A DNA stretch of 8,344 nt. Origin: Verrucomicrobiota bacterium (lineage in GTDB: Bacteria; Verrucomicrobiota; Verrucomicrobiia; Verrucomicrobiales; Verrucomicrobiaceae). The DNA is taken from positions 1 to 8,344 of the forward strand of contig JAEYUU010000211.1 in NCBI GenBank assembly GCA_023429545.1, read 5' to 3'. Of this stretch, positions 1 through 4,269 are shown in pieces; position 1 is the first letter of the stretch; each line of letters begins with the position of its first letter. The notes below the pieces were generated by a model. That model was not told the origin of the DNA and ran no database searches. It was given only the letters and a program-made list of their open reading frames with translations. Both the position numbers and the translations under genes were made by a program.

Positions 1-1022
1 GGATCGAACTTGTGGTCGTGGCACTGGGCGCAGCCGAAGGTGAGGCCCATCCACGTGGTGGCGGTGGCGTCGAGGCGGTCGACAACATACTCCACGCGAT
101 ATTCCTCATCGATGATGCCGCTCTCATTGTTCGCCATGTGATTCCGGTTGAAACCCGTGGCAATGCGCTGGCTCGTAGTCGCGTTGGGCAGCAGATCACC
201 GGCGAGTTGCTCCACGGTGAATTGATCATAGGGCAGGTCCCGGTTGTAGGCGTCGATGACCCAGTCGCGCCACAGCCACATCTGGCGTGTCTTGTCACCG
301 AAGTAGCCATTGGTATCCGCATACCGTGCCGCGTCCAGCCACTCCACGGCCATGCGTTCGCCGTAATGGGGTGAGTCGAGCAGCCGGTCCACGGCCTTCT
401 CAAAGGCACGAGGGTCGGTGTCGCTGAGAAAAGCATCCAGTTCCGCGAGTGTGGGCGGCAGTCCCGTCAGATCCAGAGAGACTCTACGCAGCAGTGTTGT
501 TTTCTCCGCCTCAGGGGTGGGGGTGAGATTCTCTGCTTCCAGCCGGGCAAGCACGAAGCGGTCGATTTCATTGCGGGGCCAGATGGCAAGCTTCATGGCT
601 GGCAGCGGCTCATCGCGTGGTGGCTCGAAGGCCCAGTGCCTGGCGTACGGCGCGCCGTCATTAATCCATTGCCGGATGATCTCGATCTGTGTGGTCGTCA
701 ACTTCTTGCCGGTGTCCGCGGGTGGCATCAGGTCATCCGGGTCGGATGATGTCATCCGTTCCAGAGCCACACTATTCTCCGGAGCGTGCGGCGTGACGGC
801 GATGTCTCCCGACTTTGCAGGCGACGTGGCGCCCTCACGAACATCCAGGCGCAGCCCGCTCTTGCGTGCGGCGGCATCGAATCCGTGGCATTGAAAGCAG
901 TTCTCCGAGAGGATGGGGCGCACATCACGGTTGAAGTCCACCGCGCATGCCGATCCCGTGACTCCCGCGAGGAACGTCAGGCATGGCATCACTCGCAGCC
1001 ACTGATGGCGTAATCTCTTCAC
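1..1022 (-). CDS. PSCyt1/DUF1549 (probably DUF1553) secreted c-type heme protein, N-terminal part, cut by window edge
   Basis: My translation of the minus strand gives 340 residues with no stop before the edge. From a GTG start at 1022 there is a signal peptide: basic n-region (KRLRHQWLR), hydrophobic core, and A-x-A-like end GSACA followed by VDFNRDVRPIL. The heme motif CFQCH (residues 42-46) and a later DLMPPAD stretch mark the PSCyt1 domain. ARHWAFEPP and RNEIDRFVLARLEAENL lead into DUF1549, which contains LDLTGLPPT and HYGERMAVEWLDAARYADTNGY. The readable part ends in a second heme-like motif, CAQCHDHKFDP. Family members usually continue into DUF1553, which would lie outside the window. 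The start is uncertain: GTG 1022 has a weak AGGGG upstream and gives a normal signal peptide; ATG 1064 would add 14 residues and ATG 989 would remove the basic n-region. Expected location is the periplasm. The true substrate is unknown; the family assignment is secure. Confidence 0.92.
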   Translation of the reverse strand, partial: MKRLRHQWLRVMPCLTFLAGVTGSACAVDFNRDVRPILSENCFQCHGFDAAARKSGLRLDVREGATSPAKSGDIAVTPHAPENSVALERMTSSDPDDLMPPADTGKKLTTTQIEIIRQWINDGAPYARHWAFEPPRDEPLPAMKLAIWPRNEIDRFVLARLEAENLTPTPEAEKTTLLRRVSLDLTGLPPTLAELDAFLSDTDPRAFEKAVDRLLDSPHYGERMAVEWLDAARYADTNGYFGDKTRQMWLWRDWVIDAYNRDLPYDQFTVEQLAGDLLPNATTSQRIATGFNRNHMANNESGIIDEEYRVEYVVDRLDATATTWMGLTFGCAQCHDHKFD

Positions 1023-1088
1023 TTCAACCCCTAGGAACGCTCCCCAGAGGCATTTTCTCGCCATCAAGCGCGAGTGCGGTGAACTGAA

Positions 1089-1607
1089 TCACTCATCCCG
1101 GTAAATCACCAGACTTACCAGCCGCGCTCCGGGGGCGAAGGTGGCTTCGTGGCAGAGGTCGCCGGTGCGGAAGGTGCCTACCATCTCCTCTTCATCCTTG
1201 TCCATGAGGTCGAAGGTACCCAGAAGGCTTGTCAGGGTATTGGCGTCCAAGTCGGAGGTAAGCACTTCACCCGCGGGCTGGACGGTGAGTGAAGCAAAGG
1301 AACTCGATTCGCCCAGTGGATTGTATTCATCCTCCGAGATGATGAGGGTGATGAACTCCAGTTCGCCGTTGGAGTAGTCCATGAGCAGGCCAAGGTGAGG
1401 ATAGCCAAAATGGGTCGTGGCCTTGCTAATGTGGCGGATATCCGGGCAGGGTCCGAGAGGCTCGAGCGCGGAGACCGGGGCGCCGAGGGGGATTCCATTG
1501 AGCGTACCCTTCGAGGTATCCCACACCAATGCCACTGGAGCTGGCAGAATGGGAAAGGCAGCCGTGGGGTTTGGTTTCTTGCCGAAGAGTTTTGTGAGAA
1601 AGGTCAT
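1089..1607 (-). CDS. Hypothetical cytoplasmic protein, 172 aa
   Basis: I do not recognise this protein. It has no signal peptide, membrane segment or cysteine cluster, so it is probably soluble and cytoplasmic. After a basic start (TKLFGKK) and a Pro/Ala linker comes WDTSKGTLNGIPLGAP (residues 29-44), then SALEPLGPCPD and a probable beta-hairpin GLLMDYSNGELEFITLII (73-90). The second half has an acidic patch DKDEEE (136-141) and ends in a hydrophobic strand ARLVSLVIYRDE. The two halves share a loose pattern (hydrophobic-LG-x-x-D near residues 47-56 and 124-133), which might indicate a repeated fold. The ATG at 1607 has no Shine-Dalgarno sequence; the upstream bases read CCCTCC. The gene ends 66 bases before the preferred start of the PSCyt1 gene on the same strand (24 bases if that gene starts at ATG 1064), so the two may be co-transcribed. 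Longer open frames on the opposite strand lack family features, whereas this frame reads as an ordinary protein. Confidence 0.68.
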   Translation of the reverse strand: MTFLTKLFGKKPNPTAAFPILPAPVALVWDTSKGTLNGIPLGAPVSALEPLGPCPDIRHISKATTHFGYPHLGLLMDYSNGELEFITLIISEDEYNPLGESSSFASLTVQPAGEVLTSDLDANTLTSLLGTFDLMDKDEEEMVGTFRTGDLCHEATFAPGARLVSLVIYRDE

Positions 1608-1758
1608 GGAGGGAATGGCATTGGTGTCTTGCTGGATGGATGTGGAGACGTGGCGGAATGTGACTCTTTTCCCGGGGCGATCAGACCCCGGGAAACTGGA
1701 AAAAAGACAAATGCGGCTGAACCTTTTCCCTTGGCGGGGGCACGGAGAAGTGAGCGTA
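1608..1758. promoter_or_regulatory. Divergent intergenic region between the hypothetical gene and the sigma factor operon
   Basis: These 151 bases separate two genes transcribed away from each other, so promoters for both directions should lie here. The most obvious structure is the inverted repeat at 1668-1695. I see no convincing sigma-70 promoter on either strand. A GGAA at 1655-1658 followed by CGAT at 1678 weakly resembles an ECF-type promoter on the plus strand, but the spacing is 19 bases from GGAA to CGAT and the -10 match is poor. A GGAG at 1744-1747 lies 11 bases before the sigma factor ATG and may be its ribosome binding site. Confidence 0.5.
1668..1695. repeat. Perfect 10-bp inverted repeat in the divergent region (possible operator)
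   Basis: The arms TTTCCCGGGG (1668-1677) and CCCCGGGAAA (1686-1695) are exact reverse complements around an 8-base centre, CGATCAGA. In the plus direction the right arm is followed by CTGGAAAAAAG, not a T run, so it does not look like an intrinsic terminator. Its place between two divergent starts suits an operator for a dimeric regulator, or a hairpin in the sigma factor leader RNA. Function is inferred from position only. Confidence 0.55.
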
Positions 1759-2295
1759 ATGGTATGCCCAGGCGCCTGCCGCTCGCCAATTGTGGAAACG
1801 ACCGACCATCCGCCCTTGCTGGAACGCCTCTTCGCCGAGAGCGCCGGAGATCTGGCGCGTTATTTCTCCCGCCGTCACGGGGTGGAAGTGCTGGTGCAGG
1901 ATCTGGTGCAGGAGACCTTCCTGCAGATGGCACGCGGCCTGAAGGAGGGACGCCAGTTGAAGTGCGCACGCGGTTATCTCTTTGGCATTGCACGGCATCT
2001 GAGCCAGGCGGCCTGGGAAAGGAAGTCGCGCGAGGTGGTGGTCCCCTTTGAGACTGTGGCGGCGGTAGCCGAAGACAGGACACCCGCTCCCGTGCAGGAT
2101 GACCGGGTGGATGCCGCGCGGGAAACCATCGCCACCCTGGCGCCCATGCAGCGGGAGATCCTCGAACTTCGCTTTTCCCAGGGGCTCTCCTACGCGGAGA
2201 TCGCCGAGGCATTGGGCATCCCGTTGGGCACCGTGAGATCCCGCCTGCACAACGCCGTGGCGGCCGTACGCGAACGGCTGGAAACCAACCCCTGA
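1759..2295 (+). CDS. RNA polymerase sigma factor, ECF (sigma-70 group 4) type
   Basis: A 178-residue protein of normal ECF size. Region 2 spans about residues 20-90 and includes the characteristic DLVQETFLQMARGL (48-61), followed by ARGYLFGIARHLSQAAWER (70-88). Region 4 spans about 117-174, with TLAPMQREILELRFSQGLSYAEIAEALGIPLGTVRSRL containing the helix-turn-helix that reads the -35 element. A variable acidic/Pro linker (about 100-116) joins the two, as in ECF factors. There is no region 1 or 3. I chose ATG 1759 because it gives the usual length and has GGAG 11 bases upstream; GTG 1750 and ATG 1711 are in-frame alternatives. The frame stays open back to 1417, but that part lies opposite the hypothetical gene and shows no sigma features. 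The next gene starts 17 bases downstream and encodes a membrane protein resembling an anti-sigma factor. It probably directs transcription of its own operon (inference). The ECF subgroup cannot be assigned by eye. Confidence 0.93.
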   Translation: MVCPGACRSPIVETTDHPPLLERLFAESAGDLARYFSRRHGVEVLVQDLVQETFLQMARGLKEGRQLKCARGYLFGIARHLSQAAWERKSREVVVPFETVAAVAEDRTPAPVQDDRVDAARETIATLAPMQREILELRFSQGLSYAEIAEALGIPLGTVRSRLHNAVAAVRERLETNP

Positions 2296-2312
2296 TTTTT
2301 TTCTCAAAGCTT

Positions 2313-2786
2313 ATGAATGCACAATCCCTCCATGCCCTGATCATTGACCGGCACTTCGGCGAGTTGACCCCCGAGGCCACGGAACTGCTGGCGGCACACC
2401 TCGCGCAGAATCCCGCGGCACAGGCCGAGGCGGATCGCATCCTGCGGGCGCTTTCCACCACGGAGCAGGCAGTGCTGGAACACCCCGAACTCGTGCAGAT
2501 GGGCCATGGGGAAAGGAAGCAGGAAATTGCGGAACCATCCGCGAAAAAGGGCTCGTGGAGCCCTGCGTGGCTGGCGCGGGCGGCGGCCATCGTGGCTTTG
2601 CTGGGGGTGAGCGGAGCGACGGGTTTCTTTGCAGGACGGACGCAGCCGGTGACTCCCCCGTCTCCGACTGTGGCCGCGACGAATGTCGTCCCGCGATTAC
2701 CGCGCTCTGACAGTCCTTGGGCCAGCTACCGGCTCGCGCATGATCCCAATGGCGGTGGCTTGCGCGCAGTGCGGGTGAGGAACTGA
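2313..2786 (+). CDS. Single-pass membrane protein, putative anti-sigma factor without zinc motif
   Basis: 157 residues directly after the ECF sigma gene, the usual place for its cognate anti-sigma factor. The N-terminal region, IIDRHFGELTPEATELLAAHLAQNP (10-34), follows the pattern of cytoplasmic anti-sigma domains (short helix, GEL, then a longer helix ending in AHL). One transmembrane helix follows at about 85-108 (WLARAAAIVALLGVSGATGFFAG). The C-terminus is short, Pro/Thr-rich and presumably periplasmic (109-157). In zinc anti-sigma factors the motif is H-x3-C-x2-C. Here the His is kept (H29), but the cysteine positions are N33 and A36, and the protein has no cysteine at all, so it should not bind zinc or respond to thiol oxidation through it. 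The basic KKGSWSPAWLAR flank supports an N-in topology. There is no Shine-Dalgarno sequence before ATG 2313, so translation may depend on the gene before it. Anti-sigma function is inferred from gene order and architecture; similarity is weak. Confidence 0.78.
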   Translation: MNAQSLHALIIDRHFGELTPEATELLAAHLAQNPAAQAEADRILRALSTTEQAVLEHPELVQMGHGERKQEIAEPSAKKGSWSPAWLARAAAIVALLGVSGATGFFAGRTQPVTPPSPTVAATNVVPRLPRSDSPWASYRLAHDPNGGGLRAVRVRN

Positions 2787-2798
2787 GATCAATTGATC
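2787..2798. repeat. 12-bp perfect palindrome GATCAATTGATC
   Basis: The palindrome begins at the base after the TGA of the putative anti-sigma gene and ends 10 bases before the lipoprotein ATG. It has no central loop, so it would not form a stable RNA hairpin. A DNA-binding site or chance are both possible. It contains two GATC sites. Confidence 0.35.
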
Positions 2799-2808
2799 GT
2801 ACAAGTTG

Positions 2809-4269
2809 ATGAAAAAACTACTTCCATTAGTCACGGCATTGCTGGCGATTGCGCTAGCCGGGTGCCTTCCTGAGGAACGCTTCTGGTGGGCGCCAGATGG
2901 CAGCCATGCCTTGGTGCAGTTGGAGGATGGGCTGCATCTGGCCAAGGCCGATGGCGAAGCGAGTGTGAAGCTTTCCCTGAAGCTGGGGGATGACTCTGCC
3001 AGCCGGGTGAGCTGGCTGCCGGATGGCGGCGGTCTTGTGGTGAATCGCGTGCTGACCTTTGCCACATGGGCGGAAACGAAGGCGGTGATCCCTGCCGGTG
3101 AAGCAGAGGATGTGGAGCGTCTCGCCAGGAGTTTGCCTATGCTCATTGCTGCGTGGAACTCCGCCCACTCAGGCCAGTCCGATTCCGAGTCTGGGGTGGT
3201 GGAATGGCTGCCGGTGAAGGACAAGGAGGTCCTGGCAGCGGCATTCCTCCATGCCTACGCCACGCAGCGTGAAACGCTGGAGTCAGAACTGCGCAAAGGT
3301 CCAAAGGGAGAGGAGTTGCTGAAGGGCCTGCACGAGCAGGAAATGACCTTTCGCGTGCATGAGATCTGCCTTGTGAAGTTGAAAGTCGATGCCGTGGATG
3401 GAGAACCTCGCCCGCTGGTCCGCAGTCTCCGGGCATTGAATTCTCCCAAGGTCTCGTCCACCGGCAAGGTGGTGGCCTATCTTCATGTGGAGCGGGAAGG
3501 CGAGTCCGTGAAACTGGGAGTGGTGGCGCTGGACGGCGGTGCTCGCCTGGATGTCTCGAGTGCAGTCAGCGCCGCCTATGACTGGACTGCAGACGGGCGT
3601 TCGTTGGTGTATTCAGCATCGGCGATGGGCAAGGATGACACCCTGCTGCAACGCATCCAGCGCGTGGAAGTCCTGAAGGCTGATGACACGCTGAGGGCGC
3701 CGCCCACCAGCGAAGGCGGCAACCCGGATGTCTTGCAGAGCCCGGCAAATCTGGCCCTGGCGCTGATGCCTTCCTCTCCGCGGGTCATCGCGCTGCCGGA
3801 TGGTCGCGTGCTCTTCGCCAGCCAGCCATCTGCATTCCCGGCAGCCGGCGAAGGACTCGCGCTGGCGCCCCTTCTGTATACCGTCACCGCGGATGGAAAG
3901 ACGGTGGCTCCGGTCCCGACGGCGCCGGGTGACATTCCTGCGAATCTTGGATATTTCGTCGCTTCGCCGGATGGCAAGCGGGTCGCTGTGGTGGAGAGCG
4001 ACACCGACGCTGTGGCCGTGGTGGATATTGAGAGCGGCAAGACGGAGATTGTCTCGCCGGTGCATCCTGGCTGGCAGTGCCGCACCATGCCTGCGTGGAA
4101 GTCTTCCACCGAGCTCACCTTTGCCGCGCTGAAGGACGGTGTGCCGAAGTGGATGCTGTGGAAGCAGGGCGAAGGCGCGCGCTGCATCAGTGACAAATGG
4201 ACCGCCGCCTCCACCAAGGCGTGGCTCGAAGAGAAAAAGAAAGAACAACCCGCCGAGGTGGCACCATGA
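2809..4269 (+). CDS. Lipoprotein with PD40/WD40-like beta-propeller repeats
   Basis: A 486-residue protein that begins with a lipoprotein signal peptide: MKKLLPLVTALLAIALAGC, lipobox LAGC with the acylated Cys at 19. Residue +2 is Leu, so it is not a classical inner-membrane Asp signal. PD40-type strands recur: WWAPDGSHALVQ (26-37), SWLPDGGGLVVN (68-79), DWTADGRSLVYSA (258-270), ALPDGRVLFAS (328-338) and ASPDGKRVAVVES (385-397), the last followed by AVAVVDIESGKTEIV. This resembles TolB-like propeller blades, a fold used mainly for protein or ligand binding. A charged, mostly helical insert at about 96-185 separates the second and third recognisable blades, and the C-terminus (468-486) is rich in Lys/Glu. 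I chose ATG 2809; a TTG directly before it is an alternative start. The stop overlaps the next start (ATGA), tying this protein to the PSCyt1 protein. Propeller assignment is by pattern; exact blade count is uncertain. Confidence 0.82.
   Translation: MKKLLPLVTALLAIALAGCLPEERFWWAPDGSHALVQLEDGLHLAKADGEASVKLSLKLGDDSASRVSWLPDGGGLVVNRVLTFATWAETKAVIPAGEAEDVERLARSLPMLIAAWNSAHSGQSDSESGVVEWLPVKDKEVLAAAFLHAYATQRETLESELRKGPKGEELLKGLHEQEMTFRVHEICLVKLKVDAVDGEPRPLVRSLRALNSPKVSSTGKVVAYLHVEREGESVKLGVVALDGGARLDVSSAVSAAYDWTADGRSLVYSASAMGKDDTLLQRIQRVEVLKADDTLRAPPTSEGGNPDVLQSPANLALALMPSSPRVIALPDGRVLFASQPSAFPAAGEGLALAPLLYTVTADGKTVAPVPTAPGDIPANLGYFVASPDGKRVAVVESDTDAVAVVDIESGKTEIVSPVHPGWQCRTMPAWKSSTELTFAALKDGVPKWMLWKQGEGARCISDKWTAASTKAWLEEKKKEQPAEVAP
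4255..4258 (+). promoter_or_regulatory. Ribosome binding site GAGG deciding the start of the PSCyt1/DUF1553 gene
   Basis: GAGG lies 7 bases before ATG 4266, inside the end of the lipoprotein gene. It favours ATG 4266 over in-frame upstream codons such as the ATG at 4197, and that start is also the one directly followed by a signal peptide. Confidence 0.65.

Noticed and set aside
12..1013. Three plus-strand open frames (12-374, 418-894, 786-1013)
   Set aside because: The minus-strand translation of this region is a clear PSCyt1/DUF1549 protein with CxxCH motifs, so the plus-strand frames are not genes.
1655..1681. Possible ECF-type promoter (GGAA ... CGAT) before the sigma gene
   Set aside because: The -10 match is poor and the spacing is off; one weak match cannot support autoregulation, so it is not listed as a promoter.
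1417..1758. N-terminal extension of the sigma factor frame back to an ATG at 1417
   Set aside because: It would overlap the opposite hypothetical gene by nearly 200 bases, adds 114 residues atypical of ECF factors, and would leave no promoter region.
1604..2590. 328-codon open frame on the minus strand
   Set aside because: It covers the sigma and anti-sigma genes in antisense. Long Pro/Arg/Ser runs and no domain indicate a shadow frame.
4197..4265. Start of the PSCyt1/DUF1553 gene at ATG 4197
   Set aside because: This would put a Lys/Glu/Arg-rich stretch ahead of a good Sec signal peptide and overlap the lipoprotein gene by 73 bases. ATG 4266 has GAGG at 7 bases and the ATGA overlap.
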